A stretch of DNA of 64,000 bases from Bacillus dicomae (GTDB lineage Bacteria > Bacillota > Bacilli > Bacillales > Bacillaceae_G): assembly GCF_006494425.1 (NCBI RefSeq), contig NZ_VHIV01000004.1, positions 62,001 through 126,000 on the forward strand, written 5' to 3'. Every line of letters begins with the position of its first letter. Within the stretch, counting starts at the first letter, position 1. A program made the position numbers and the translations under genes. The notes under the pieces are model-generated. The model was given only the letters and a program-made list of their open reading frames with translations, searched no databases and had not been told where the DNA came from. This document shows, in pieces, positions 35,974-44,959 of this stretch.

Positions 35974-37299
35974 TTATTTCTCTACTTTTTTGAAGAACTG
36001 CGGAAGATGTTCTTTATGTGCTTCCAACATTTCATCTAAAATTTGTTTTGCAACTTTATCTGATGGTACAAGTGGATTAATTGTCATAGCAAGCAGCGCT
36101 TTATGATAATCCCCTGTAACAGCAGCTTCAATTGTTGTGCGCTCAAATGATTTAATTTGCTGTACTAAACCGCGAACTGGTACTGGAAGATCTCCGACCG
36201 CAATTGGTTTTGGACCTTCTTTCGTAATAATACAGTTCACTTCAACAGCAGAATCATATGGTAAGCTTGCAATTGTTCCGTTGTTTCGTGTATTAACAGG
36301 CTGGATATCACCTTTATTATTGTAAATAGACGTAATTAAGCTACATGCTGCGTCACTATAATAAGCTCCGCCACGTTTTTCTAATTGTGGTGGTTTAATA
36401 TCTAAATTCGGGTCTTTATATAACTCGAATAAATCATCTTCTAACTGTTTCACTACTTCTGCACGTGTACCTTTTTCAATCGAAGCTTCTTTCTCTTCTT
36501 CTAACATTTCACGTGTTTTGTAGTAATAACGATGGTATGGACATGGAATTGCACGAAGGCCACGAATAAAGTCCGGCTCCCAGTTAAGCGCTGCGATATT
36601 TTCCATCGTAATTTGCTTTTCTGGATCTGTTACAAGCTCTAACACACGATCCATTACACTTACGCCATCTAAGTATACGTCTAGTCCGTATACCATATGA
36701 TTTAAACCTGCGAAATCAACGTGGACACGACTTGCATCTACTTCAAGTAATCTTGCAAGACCCATACGGATTCCGATTGGAACGTTACATAGACCAACTA
36801 CTCTTTGAATATTTGTATAACGAAGAACAGCTTCTGTTACCATACCTGCTGGGTTCGCAAAGTTAATTAACCATGCATTCGGACAAAGCTCCTCCATATC
36901 TTTACAAATATCTAAAATAACAGGAATCGTTCTCAGCGCTTTGAATAAACCACCAGGACCATTCGTTTCCTGACCGATTACATCATATTTTAACGGGATT
37001 GCTTCATCTTTTGCACGAGCTTCTAATAAACCAACGCGAAGCTGAGTTGTTACGAAGTCAGCATCCTTTAATGCCTCACGGCGATCAAGTGTTAAATGTA
37101 CCTCGATTGGTAAACCAGATTTTTTCACCATGCGTTTCGCTAAGTTACCAACGATTTCTAACTTTTCTTTTCCTGCCTCAATGTCTACTAACCAAATTTC
37201 ACGAACAGGAAGCTCATCATAACGTTTAATAAATCCTTCAATTAACTCTGGTGTATAACTAGATCCACCGCCGATTGTAGCAATTTTAATTCCAGTCAT
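35974..37299 (-). CDS. GH4 6-phospho-beta-glucosidase (ChbF/CelF type)
   Basis: A 441-residue family 4 glycosidase that needs NAD+ and a divalent metal: NAD fold IKIATIGGGSSYTPELIEGF, metal Cys in VVGLCNVPIGIRMG, His in FAGLNHMVYG, and NGTIASLPYDSAVEVNC near the end. It cleaves phosphorylated disaccharides such as cellobiose-6-P or deacetylated chitobiose-6-P. It starts 3 bp after the IIA gene and precedes chbG, so chitobiose is the more likely sugar. Confidence 0.92.
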   Translation of the reverse strand: MTGIKIATIGGGSSYTPELIEGFIKRYDELPVREIWLVDIEAGKEKLEIVGNLAKRMVKKSGLPIEVHLTLDRREALKDADFVTTQLRVGLLEARAKDEAIPLKYDVIGQETNGPGGLFKALRTIPVILDICKDMEELCPNAWLINFANPAGMVTEAVLRYTNIQRVVGLCNVPIGIRMGLARLLEVDASRVHVDFAGLNHMVYGLDVYLDGVSVMDRVLELVTDPEKQITMENIAALNWEPDFIRGLRAIPCPYHRYYYKTREMLEEEKEASIEKGTRAEVVKQLEDDLFELYKDPNLDIKPPQLEKRGGAYYSDAACSLITSIYNNKGDIQPVNTRNNGTIASLPYDSAVEVNCIITKEGPKPIAVGDLPVPVRGLVQQIKSFERTTIEAAVTGDYHKALLAMTINPLVPSDKVAKQILDEMLEAHKEHLPQFFKKVEK

Positions 37300-37302
37300 G
37301 CT

Positions 37303-37626
37303 TTATTCCCCTTTCGCTTCAAGCTTTTTATAAAGATCGATAAACTCTGCTGCTAATTCTTTTACTGTAATCGCATTCATTAAATGATCTTGTGCATGAA
37401 TTAAAAGAACACTAATCTCTGTTTTTTCTCCTCTTGCTTCTGATTGTATGAGCTCTGTCTGGAAATGATGCGCCTCATTAATCGCTTCTTTCGCCTTTAC
37501 CATCGCTTCATCAGCTTCTGCCATTTTCCCCTGTTTGGCAAATTGAAGTGCCTCCATCGCAAAGCTTCGTGCATTACCGCTATTTAAAATTAATTGGAAT
37601 GGAATTTGTTCTGCTGTAGTCATCAT
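37303..37626 (-). CDS. PTS lactose/cellobiose-family component IIA
   Basis: A 107-residue IIA protein of the Lac family: LILNSGNARSFAMEALQFA and the phosphorylated His in [15 protein letters not shown]. It carries phosphate from HPr to the IIB component. A 184-bp gap with a strong stem-loop separates it from the IIC gene, while the GH4 gene follows after 3 bp. Two adjacent ATGs are possible starts after GAGGGCGG. Confidence 0.93.
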   Translation of the reverse strand: MMTTAEQIPFQLILNSGNARSFAMEALQFAKQGKMAEADEAMVKAKEAINEAHHFQTELIQSEARGEKTEISVLLIHAQDHLMNAITVKELAAEFIDLYKKLEAKGE

Positions 37627-37763
37627 AATTACCGCCCTCTCTATTTTGGTTCAACCGATTTAAATACCCCTTCAGTTTGAACATTTCTATTAAATTATTA
37701 TTTTATGAATGATAGTTTGGTGTTCTTGAAGATGGGTCTCATCTTTCTGAACATGATATAAAG

Positions 37764-37805
37764 GTAATTGTTCTCACAGATTATGTTGTCTGTGAGAACA
37801 ATTAC
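37764..37805 (-). other. long intercistronic stem-loop between IIC and IIA genes
   Basis: A perfect 17-bp inverted repeat (37764-37780, 37789-37805) with an 8-base loop, beginning five bases after the IIC stop codon. No T tract follows on the minus strand, so it is more likely an mRNA-stability or processing element that sets unequal levels of IIBC and IIA than a terminator. Confidence 0.65.
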
Positions 37806-37809
37806 TATG

Positions 37810-39117
37810 TTACATAGGTACAGAATTATTATTTCCTTGTGCTGCTGCTTTTTCAGTACGAACAACAGAACGGTCGCATAATACAACGAATGGATAGTAG
37901 ATTACCATCGCAATTACAAAGTTGAATAACTGTAGAATTGCACCTGAAAGATGTCCACCTGTTACAAGATAACCACTAATAATTGGTGGTGTTGCCCATG
38001 GAATCATCGAAACTGTTTTTGGTACCCAGCCAATAGATATAGCTGTATAAGAAGTAATTACCAATACAATTGGTGTTATGATAAACGGTAAGAATAAAAC
38101 TGGATTTAAAATAATTGGTGTACCGAATATTACCGGTTCATTAATATTGAATGCACCTGGCCCAATTGATAAGCGGGATACACCGCGTAATTGTGCACTT
38201 TTTGCTACAAGTAATACAACTACTAAGAACGCTAATGTTGCACCAGAACCACCAAGATATACGAAAGTATCAAAGAATGGTTTTGTAACAATGTTTGGAA
38301 CATCAAATGCAGATGTGCCACCTTGGAATAACTTCATATTTTTCTCTAATGCTGGTAAGTATAACGGCTCAATAATACCACCAACGATATTTGGACCATG
38401 TAAACCGAAGAACCAAAGAAGATGAACAAGGAGTACAATGACAATTGCACTTGGTAATGTCCCTGCTAAACTTTGCAGTGGTGATTGAATCGTATTAAAG
38501 ATAAATTCATGAACACTTGTACCAGCTAATTTCACTGCTAATTGAATACCTGCAACTACTGTTAAGATAACAAATGCTGGAACTATAGCTGCGAAAGATC
38601 TTAAAACTGCTGGTGGTACTCCATCAGGCATTTTAAAAGTAATGTTTCTTTGTACAAAGAAACGGAATACTTCAGTAACAAGGAGTGCCACAATAATTGC
38701 TACGAATAACCCTTGTGCACCTGTCCAAGCTAAGTTCAATCCGCCTTCTTTCGGTGTTGTTGGTGTAAGAATAATTAACGCACCAAATGAAATAATACCT
38801 GCTGACAAACCATCAACGCCGTAAGATTTTGCTAAGTTATAACTTGTTGTAAATGCTATGATTAATGCTAAAATCGCGAAAGAACCAGTCCACATTCCAC
38901 CGCCAACTTGTTTCCACGTTTCACCAAACAAACCTTTCATGAAATCTTGGAAAGCTTCAGACGGAAAACCATTAATTAGTGATGCCAGTGCACCAACTAA
39001 AATAAGTGGCATAACTGCAATAAATCCGTCACGGATCGCAGCTAAGTGACGTTGCGATCCGATTTTACCAGCGACAGGAACAATATATTTCTCCATGAAT
39101 GCAATAAACTTTTGCAT
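37810..39117 (-). CDS. PTS lactose/cellobiose-family permease IIC
   Basis: A 435-residue membrane protein with about ten segments. Family motifs: GKIGSQRHLAAIRDGFIAVM, LLWFFGLHGPNIVGGI, GGSGATLAF and FNINEPVIFGTPIILNP, the last part of the sugar-binding site. It imports and phosphorylates a beta-disaccharide with IIA and IIB. The IIB gene lies 16 bp upstream. Confidence 0.93.
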   Translation of the reverse strand: MQKFIAFMEKYIVPVAGKIGSQRHLAAIRDGFIAVMPLILVGALASLINGFPSEAFQDFMKGLFGETWKQVGGGMWTGSFAILALIIAFTTSYNLAKSYGVDGLSAGIISFGALIILTPTTPKEGGLNLAWTGAQGLFVAIIVALLVTEVFRFFVQRNITFKMPDGVPPAVLRSFAAIVPAFVILTVVAGIQLAVKLAGTSVHEFIFNTIQSPLQSLAGTLPSAIVIVLLVHLLWFFGLHGPNIVGGIIEPLYLPALEKNMKLFQGGTSAFDVPNIVTKPFFDTFVYLGGSGATLAFLVVVLLVAKSAQLRGVSRLSIGPGAFNINEPVIFGTPIILNPVLFLPFIITPIVLVITSYTAISIGWVPKTVSMIPWATPPIISGYLVTGGHLSGAILQLFNFVIAMVIYYPFVVLCDRSVVRTEKAAAQGNNNSVPM

Positions 39118-39133
39118 TTCGCTTCCCCCCTAA

Positions 39134-39436
39134 TTATTTTTTTAGTGTTAACGCGTGATCTAAAACTGCTTCTCCATTCATCATGCCGTAGTGCATTGGA
39201 TTGATAACGTCGATTCCAACGTTTCTCTCATCAGCAAGCGTTTTCATTGAAGAAAGCATGTAACGAACTTGTGGTCCTAGTAATAATACGTCTGCTTGAT
39301 CGATATTCGTTTTTACAGCATCTCCAGATACAGCCCAAATTTTCCCTTCTAGACCGCGAGCTTTTGCAGCCGCTTCCATTTTTGTAACTAGTAAACTTGT
39401 AGACATCCCTGCTGAGCAACATAATAAAATATTCAT
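39134..39436 (-). CDS. PTS lactose/cellobiose-family component IIB
   Basis: A 100-residue [23 protein letters not shown] with the phospho-accepting cysteine (Cys7) in the P-loop, and [16 protein letters not shown]. It passes phosphate from IIA to the incoming sugar. First gene of the operon IIB-IIC-IIA-GH4-chbG, behind a sigma-54 promoter. Confidence 0.93.
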   Translation of the reverse strand: MNILLCCSAGMSTSLLVTKMEAAAKARGLEGKIWAVSGDAVKTNIDQADVLLLGPQVRYMLSSMKTLADERNVGIDVINPMHYGMMNGEAVLDHALTLKK

Positions 39437-39504
39437 TTGAAAATCCCCCTTGTGTAGTATAAAAAATTTATGTTTTATTTATTTTTCTTTACGCTATTTA
39501 TTAA

Positions 39505-39521
39505 TGCAATTAGCGTGCCAA
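39505..39521 (-). promoter_or_regulatory. sigma-54 (-24/-12) promoter of the chitobiose operon
   Basis: On the minus strand TTGGCAC-GCTAA-TTGCA fits the sigma-54 consensus (TTGGCAC N5 TTGCW) at every defined position, with GG and GC exactly 10 bp apart. It lies 69 bp before the IIB start codon and would need an AAA+ activator such as the LevR-type protein at 30538. Confidence 0.85.
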
Positions 39522-39566
39522 CTTTTTAAAACCACTAAAATCAGCACTTTTTCGACTGTTTTCTTT

Positions 39567-39642
39567 GTGTGTTAACGCTTTCAATTAGTGTGTCGGCCAA
39601 AAAACACACAGTGTGTTATAAAACAACACGCTTTTAACACAT
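39567..39642. promoter_or_regulatory. putative activator-binding (enhancer) cluster
   Basis: Half-sites of TGTGTTA type recur here: GTGTGTTA (39567-39574), the palindrome AACACAC-A-GTGTGTT (39603-39617) and TAACACA (39635-39641). The cluster lies about 60-130 bp upstream of the sigma-54 promoter, where LevR-type activators bind. Assignment is inferred from position and symmetry. Confidence 0.5.
39569..39584 (-). promoter_or_regulatory. cre site (CcpA) of the chitobiose operon
   Basis: TTGAAAGCGTTAACAC on the minus strand matches WTGNAARCGNWWWCAW at all but the last position. It suggests carbon catabolite repression of the operon and overlaps the proposed enhancer region. Confidence 0.65.
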
Positions 39643-39832
39643 AACTGTATGAAAATAGATTAGTGTTTAGTTGTCTAGTTGTATTTAAAACAAAAAACAC
39701 TAAAAAATATTTTTTAGCGTGAAAATCTAGTAAAAAAATAAAACTCTCTTGAACACACTCTTCTATGTATTGTCCAAGCAAACTCTACTAAATTACATAG
39801 AATAAAATAACACAATTCGAAAGGGGATTCCT

Positions 39833-40915
39833 ATGCCAAAACATAGAAAACAAAGCAAAATAAAGATTTATAGAATAACAAGCTATAAAAAAGACAAGCG
39901 TTCTAAATTAGGCTCTGACAAATTTGAACTAGAACAAAAGGAGATAGAAAATAAGCAGGACAAGCACAGTAAACAAGACAAGCAAGTACAATCGGAAAAT
40001 GTAGTCATAGTACCCACAGATTCACACAACTTAGATATATGGGATGAAATTTCTCTAAAAGAAATACAAGCTGGTGAACATACAAACCTATTTGAAGAAA
40101 AGAGTAACTATCAAAATATTAATTTAGTCCAAGTAAAAGATATCCGTTTATATTTGGACAAGCAACTACAATTTAGTTCTGTCGATGAGCAAATTTATCA
40201 TGAAGCTCTTGTGCATCCAATTATGTCAAAAGTAATTGATCCAAAACGTGTTCTCATATTAGGCGGTGGCGATGGTCTTGCCCTGCGAGAAGTTTTAAAA
40301 TTTGAAACTGTACTACATGTAGACCTTGTTGACTTAGATGGATCGATGATTGATATGGCTCGTAATGTTCCTGAATTAGTTTCTTTAAATAAAAGTGCAT
40401 TTTTTGATAATCGTGTAAATACACACGTATGTGATGCAAAAGAATTTTTAAACTCTCCTTCCTCTTTATACGATGTAATCATTATTGATTTTCCAGACCC
40501 AGCGACAGAGTTGTTAAGTACTTTATATACAAGCGAACTCTTTGCTCGTATAGCTACATTCTTAACAGAAGGCGGAGCATTCGTCTGCCAATCTAATTCA
40601 CCTGCTGATGCACCACTAGTATATTGGAGTATTGGTAACACAATTGAACATGCGGGATTAACTGTGAAAAGTTATCATACAATCGTTCCCTCTTTCGGAA
40701 CTGACTGGGGATTTCATATTGCCGCTAATTCTGCCTATATACTCGATCAAATTGAGCAATTATACGTAGTACCAACTCCTCGAACATTACCTTCCCTTCT
40801 TTTTCCTTTATTTCAATTTAGAGAAGAACATTTAGAACAACGTAATCTCGCTCTTCTAAACTCAGAATCGAATCTTATCCTGCATCAATGTTACAAACAG
40901 GAAATGGAGTTTTGA
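39833..40915 (+). CDS. spermidine-synthase-like aminopropyltransferase with basic N-terminal extension
   Basis: A 360-residue protein. The first ~70 residues are rich in Lys and Gln and likely disordered. The core has the AdoMet-type motif ILGGGDGLALREVLKF and the catalytic region VIIIDFPDPATELL, typical of the SpeE superfamily. DFPDP instead of the usual DSxDP resembles the core of SpeE-like proteins fused to membrane domains; here no membrane part is present. It is followed 27 bp later by speD, which makes its aminopropyl donor. Confidence 0.82.
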   Translation: MPKHRKQSKIKIYRITSYKKDKRSKLGSDKFELEQKEIENKQDKHSKQDKQVQSENVVIVPTDSHNLDIWDEISLKEIQAGEHTNLFEEKSNYQNINLVQVKDIRLYLDKQLQFSSVDEQIYHEALVHPIMSKVIDPKRVLILGGGDGLALREVLKFETVLHVDLVDLDGSMIDMARNVPELVSLNKSAFFDNRVNTHVCDAKEFLNSPSSLYDVIIIDFPDPATELLSTLYTSELFARIATFLTEGGAFVCQSNSPADAPLVYWSIGNTIEHAGLTVKSYHTIVPSFGTDWGFHIAANSAYILDQIEQLYVVPTPRTLPSLLFPLFQFREEHLEQRNLALLNSESNLILHQCYKQEMEF

Positions 40916-40942
40916 CGATATCACAGGAAGGAGTGCTACCTT

Positions 40943-41314
40943 ATGAAATATTCTACTTTCGGTAAGCATATAATAGTAGATTTATGGGGAGTGGATTTTT
41001 CCCTATTAGATGATATTTACTTTTTAGAACATCATTTAGTTAACGCTGCTGATCAATCTGGTGCCCACGTTTTAAACGTAAGTACAAAAGAATTTGATCC
41101 GCATGGCGTTACTATTTTAGTTTTACTATCAGAAAGCCACCTTTCTATTCACACTTATCCAGAAAACAACTTTGCAGCCATTGACTGTTATACGTGCGGT
41201 ACAACCGCTGAACCGCAAATAACGATTGATTATATCGTAAGTATATTGAAACCAAATGAGATGCATATAAAAAAATTAATTCGTGGTATAGGAGAGATTG
41301 TAAGTACTGATTAA
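40943..41314 (+). CDS. speD: S-adenosylmethionine decarboxylase proenzyme
   Basis: A 123-residue prokaryotic SpeD. The self-cleavage site is the Ser (residue 68) of ESHLSIHTYPE, which becomes the pyruvoyl cofactor; the Cys in IDCYTCG is also conserved. It makes decarboxylated AdoMet, the aminopropyl donor for spermidine. AAGGAG lies before the ATG. Together with the SpeE-like gene it forms a two-gene polyamine operon between two PTS operons. Confidence 0.92.
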   Translation: MKYSTFGKHIIVDLWGVDFSLLDDIYFLEHHLVNAADQSGAHVLNVSTKEFDPHGVTILVLLSESHLSIHTYPENNFAAIDCYTCGTTAEPQITIDYIVSILKPNEMHIKKLIRGIGEIVSTD

Positions 41315-41357
41315 ATATCGCTCTTACTCATTTGTAAAAAGGAGGATTGTAAATATC

Positions 41358-41383
41358 ATCAGTGGAACGAATATTCCACTGAT
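41358..41383. other. hairpin downstream of speD
   Basis: ATCAGTGGAA / TTCCACTGAT with a 6-base loop. It lacks a T tract on either side, so its role (weak terminator or mRNA end structure) is uncertain. Confidence 0.45.
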
Positions 41384-41399
41384 GGTACAGACACATACA

Positions 41400-41424
41400 T
41401 AAAAAAACCTTGCATACGCAAGGT
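41400..41424 (-). terminator. terminator of the second PTS operon
   Basis: AACCTTGC-GTAT-GCAAGGTT on the minus strand, followed by TTTTTT; it abuts the stop codon of the second IIA gene. Confidence 0.8.
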
Positions 41425-41742
41425 TCATTCAGTCACTGACATTTTCTTATATAATTCTACAAACTCACTCGCTAATTCCTTCACTGTAATTGCATTCATT
41501 AAATGATCTTGCGCATGTACCATCAGAAGGGTAACCTCAGTCTTTTCACCACCGGCTTCTTTCTGTATGAGATCCGTTTGTACACGGTGCGCCTCTTTTA
41601 ATTCCTCTAACGCTTCTTGTAATTTAGCTTCAGCTTCTGTAAACTCCCCACGCTTCGCACAATCAATTGCTTCCATTGAACAACTTCTCGCGTTTCCCCC
41701 ATGCAAGATTAAATGAAAAGCTTTCGTCTCTATCGTATCCAT
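41425..41742 (-). CDS. PTS lactose/cellobiose-family component IIA (second operon)
   Basis: A 105-residue Lac-family [22 protein letters not shown] and [14 protein letters not shown] with the phosphorylated His. It is a clear paralogue of the IIA at 37303. It follows the IIC gene after 9 bp and ends at a terminator. Confidence 0.92.
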   Translation of the reverse strand: MDTIETKAFHLILHGGNARSCSMEAIDCAKRGEFTEAEAKLQEALEELKEAHRVQTDLIQKEAGGEKTEVTLLMVHAQDHLMNAITVKELASEFVELYKKMSVTE

Positions 41743-41751
41743 TTTAGTTCT

Positions 41752-43053
41752 TTACTCCCCCTTTTCTTCCGCCAGTTTTTGTTTATCCCATATTTTTAAG
41801 AACGGTAAATAAATGAAGAATGCTAGCGCAAAGTTAACAAGTTGCAAAATAACACCTGAAATTTTCCCGCCCGATCCTAAATATCCACTAAAAAGAATAG
41901 GTGTCGTCCAAGGTACAGCGGCCCCACTCGGACGTGCGACCCATCCCCATTCCATTGCAAAGTAAGAAACAATTGTTAACACAACTGGAACTAATATAAA
42001 TGGAATTAGTAAAAGTGGGTTCATTACAATCGGCATACCAAAAGTTACCATCTCATTAATATTAAATATACCAGGTGCAATTGACAATCTCCCTAAACTT
42101 TTTAATTGTTGACTTCGTGCAAATAGTAACATTCCGACAACTAGAGCAAGCGTTGCACCAGAACCGCCCATATAAATCCATAAGTCAAAAAACTGTGCCG
42201 TAATTGTATTTGGTACATCTTGCCCAGCTTGAAAAGCAACTCGGTTTTGATCCATTAAGGACAACCAAACGGGGCTCATTACACCACCAACAATAGTAGC
42301 ACCATGAATTCCACACGACCAAAGAACATGAACGAGAATAACTGCTATTATTGCGCCCCAAAGACTAGCACCAAGTACACTAAGTGGTTCCTGTAAAATT
42401 TGTCCTACGATATTATGGATACTGCCAAAAGAAGTATTTTCTATAATTAAGCGTAAAATCCAAATAACTGTTACAACAATAAATCCTGGAACAAGTGCGG
42501 CAAATGAACGCGTGACAGCTGGTGGAACTGTCTCTGGCATCTTTATAATTATCTTTTTTTGTACAATAAACCGATAAAGTTCAGTAGATATAAGTGCAAT
42601 AATCATTGCTACAAATAACCCTTGGCTTCCCATTAATGCTGCTGGGATAGCACCTTCTACAAGTACACTCTCTTTTGTACTTGGTATAATATATGCAACT
42701 TGAAATGGAGTCGCAAGTAAAAACGTCACAAGTGACAATGCCCCGGAGGCTAAAGCATCCACTTTATAATACTCTCCAAGCCTGTAAGCGATTCCAAAAA
42801 CAGCTATTAAAGCCATTATATTAAAAGTTGCACTAACTGGATACCCTAAAGCTCTCTGCCAATTCTCACCAAACAAACCTGCCATAAACTCGTTATATCC
42901 AGGTATCGGCAGTGCACTAATAATGAGGAAAAACGATCCAATAATTAAGAAAGGCATCGTTAAAATAATTCCATCTCGAATTGCTTGCAAATGCCTCTGC
43001 TCTGCAACCTTCCCTGCTACTGGCATCACATATTTCTCTAAAAACCGTATCAT
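41752..43053 (-). CDS. PTS lactose/cellobiose-family permease IIC (second operon)
   Basis: A 433-residue membrane permease with about ten segments: GKVAEQRHLQAIRDGIILTM, VLWSCGIHGATIVGGVM, GGSGATLALV, FNINEMVTFGMPIVMNP. The sugar-site motif has M-V-T where the other IIC has P-V-I, so the substrate may differ. No hydrolase gene is attached to this operon, so it probably relies on glycosidases encoded elsewhere. Confidence 0.92.
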   Translation of the reverse strand: MIRFLEKYVMPVAGKVAEQRHLQAIRDGIILTMPFLIIGSFFLIISALPIPGYNEFMAGLFGENWQRALGYPVSATFNIMALIAVFGIAYRLGEYYKVDALASGALSLVTFLLATPFQVAYIIPSTKESVLVEGAIPAALMGSQGLFVAMIIALISTELYRFIVQKKIIIKMPETVPPAVTRSFAALVPGFIVVTVIWILRLIIENTSFGSIHNIVGQILQEPLSVLGASLWGAIIAVILVHVLWSCGIHGATIVGGVMSPVWLSLMDQNRVAFQAGQDVPNTITAQFFDLWIYMGGSGATLALVVGMLLFARSQQLKSLGRLSIAPGIFNINEMVTFGMPIVMNPLLLIPFILVPVVLTIVSYFAMEWGWVARPSGAAVPWTTPILFSGYLGSGGKISGVILQLVNFALAFFIYLPFLKIWDKQKLAEEKGE

Positions 43054-43067
43054 CTATCCCACTCTCC

Positions 43068-43370
43068 TCATGGTTTCATTGACAAAGCTGCTTGCAAGAT
43101 AGCCTCTCCATTACAAAGCCCGTAATGGACAGATTGAATAACATCAACAGGTATCCCTTTCCCTTTACATAACTCTTTCATTTTCGGTAATAAATAACGT
43201 ACTTGCGGTCCAAGTAAAAGTACATCTGCTTCATCTATGTGACTACTTACTTCAGAACCTGATACTGCCCAAATCTTTACCTCTATCCCCTTTGCCTCTG
43301 CTGCTTTCTCCATTTTTGTAACAATCAAGCTGGAAGACATTCCCGCTGCACAGCAAAGCAAAATATTCAT
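43068..43370 (-). CDS. PTS lactose/cellobiose-family component IIB (second operon)
   Basis: A 100-residue IIB with the phospho-cysteine loop [20 protein letters not shown] (Cys7) and [17 protein letters not shown]. First gene of the second IIB-IIC-IIA operon. No sigma-54 promoter with correct spacing was found upstream, so control differs from the first operon. Confidence 0.92.
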   Translation of the reverse strand: MNILLCCAAGMSSSLIVTKMEKAAEAKGIEVKIWAVSGSEVSSHIDEADVLLLGPQVRYLLPKMKELCKGKGIPVDVIQSVHYGLCNGEAILQAALSMKP

Positions 43371-43593
43371 CCCGCTTCCCTCCCCCTTGTTCTAAACCTA
43401 AATTATGGTGCACTCCTTGCCACCACTAGGTTACAAATATATATGTCTAGATTTCCTGCTGTATGCCGAGCTTAAAAACAAAAATTTCTCGGTTTTCACG
43501 CTATTCCTTCTATCAGTATTCTCCTAGTAAATAGAGCTCTAACTCGCTATAATAATTCAGTATGATTTTTTTAATTGATAGGAGGATATATTT

Positions 43594-44811
43594 ATGAAGG
43601 CATATCGCTTTCCACTTATTTTATTATCTTCTATCCTAATTGGTGGTTTCATTGGTTATTTTATGGGTGCCGATGCAGTTGCTTTAAAGCCGCTTGGTGA
43701 CATTTTCTTAAACTTAATGTTTACGATTGTTGTACCGTTAGTGTTCTTTAGCATCGCATCGTCTATTGCTAATATGGATGGATTAAAACGTTTCGGTAAA
43801 ATTATGTCTAGCATGGCTGGGACTTTCTTATTTACAAGTATTTTAGCTGCTATTTTTATGATTATTGTCGTGAAAGTATTCCCGCCAGCACAAGGTGTTG
43901 TATTAGAACTAACACAACCTGACAAAGCTGATAAAGCTGTTAGTGTTGCGGATCAAATTGTCGGTATTCTAACAGTATCTGACTTCTCGAAGTTACTATC
44001 TCGTGAAAATATGTTAGCTCTTATTTTCTTCTCTATTTTAATGGGGGTTGCAACTTCAGCAGTTGGTGAAAAAGGAAAACCATTCGCTACATTCTTACAA
44101 GCTGGTGCAGAAATTTCAATGAAAGTTGTATCTTTCATTATGTACTACGCTCCAATCGGACTTGCTGCTTATTTCGCAGCATTAGTTGGTGAATTCGGAC
44201 CACAACTTCTTGGAACTTACTTCCGAGCAGCAATGGTATACTATCCAGCGTCTCTCATTTACTTCTTTGTATTCTTCACGTTCTATGCATACCTTGCAGG
44301 TCGCAAGCAAGGTGTACAAGTATTTTGGAAGAACATGGTCTCTCCTACAGTTACATCACTTGCAACTTGTAGTAGTGCTGCTAGTATTCCTGCGAACTTG
44401 GAAGCAACGAAGAAGATGGGTATCTCTTCTGACGTTCGTGAAACAGTTGTCCTTCTTGGATCTACACTTCATAAAGACGGATCTGTTTTAGGCGGCGTAT
44501 TAAAAATTGCTTTCTTATTCGGTATTTTCAACATGGAATTTGAAGGACCGAAAACATTAGCAATCGCACTTGTTGTTTCTCTATTAGTAGGAACAGTAAT
44601 GGGTGCTATTCCAGGCGGCGGTATGATTGGTGAAATGTTAATCGTTTCTCTATACGGCTTCCCGCCAGAAGCATTGCCAATTATCGCAGCAATTAGTACA
44701 ATTATTGATCCTCCTGCAACGATGTTAAACGTAACAGCAGATAACGCTTGTGCCGTAATGACAGCTCGCCTTGTAGAAGGTAAGAACTGGATCAAAAACA
44801 AATTTGCTTAA
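43594..44811 (+). CDS. dicarboxylate/amino-acid:cation symporter (DAACS family)
   Basis: A 405-residue membrane transporter with the family's Ser-rich hairpin (SLATCSSAASIPANLE), the HKDGSVLGG motif at the place of NMDGT, and DPPATMLNVTADNACAV in the last segment. It probably takes up glutamate, a dicarboxylate or a small amino acid with Na+ or H+; the changed motif means the substrate is uncertain. AGGAGG precedes the ATG. Single-gene unit. Confidence 0.88.
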   Translation: MKAYRFPLILLSSILIGGFIGYFMGADAVALKPLGDIFLNLMFTIVVPLVFFSIASSIANMDGLKRFGKIMSSMAGTFLFTSILAAIFMIIVVKVFPPAQGVVLELTQPDKADKAVSVADQIVGILTVSDFSKLLSRENMLALIFFSILMGVATSAVGEKGKPFATFLQAGAEISMKVVSFIMYYAPIGLAAYFAALVGEFGPQLLGTYFRAAMVYYPASLIYFFVFFTFYAYLAGRKQGVQVFWKNMVSPTVTSLATCSSAASIPANLEATKKMGISSDVRETVVLLGSTLHKDGSVLGGVLKIAFLFGIFNMEFEGPKTLAIALVVSLLVGTVMGAIPGGGMIGEMLIVSLYGFPPEALPIIAAISTIIDPPATMLNVTADNACAVMTARLVEGKNWIKNKFA

Positions 44812-44818
44812 TAAATAG

Positions 44819-44850
44819 AAAGAGGATGCTCCAAACGAGCATCCTCTTTT
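44819..44850 (+). terminator. terminator of the DAACS gene
   Basis: AAAGAGGATGCTC-CAAAC-GAGCATCCTCTTT followed by further T; starts seven bases after the stop codon. Confidence 0.9.
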
Positions 44851-44959
44851 TTTGTTGTTAATCCATTCCGCCACAAATTTGTTAAAATCTTCACAAACAT
44901 TCCACATTCATTATCCATTCTCCGTACTATAATCATGTATGGAAAAGGAGATGGACACG

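Noticed and set aside
43405-43435. Sigma-54-like GTGGCAAGGAGTGCACC on the minus strand before the second PTS operon
   Set aside because: The GG and GC pairs are only 8 bp apart instead of the strict 10, so it is not a -24/-12 promoter.
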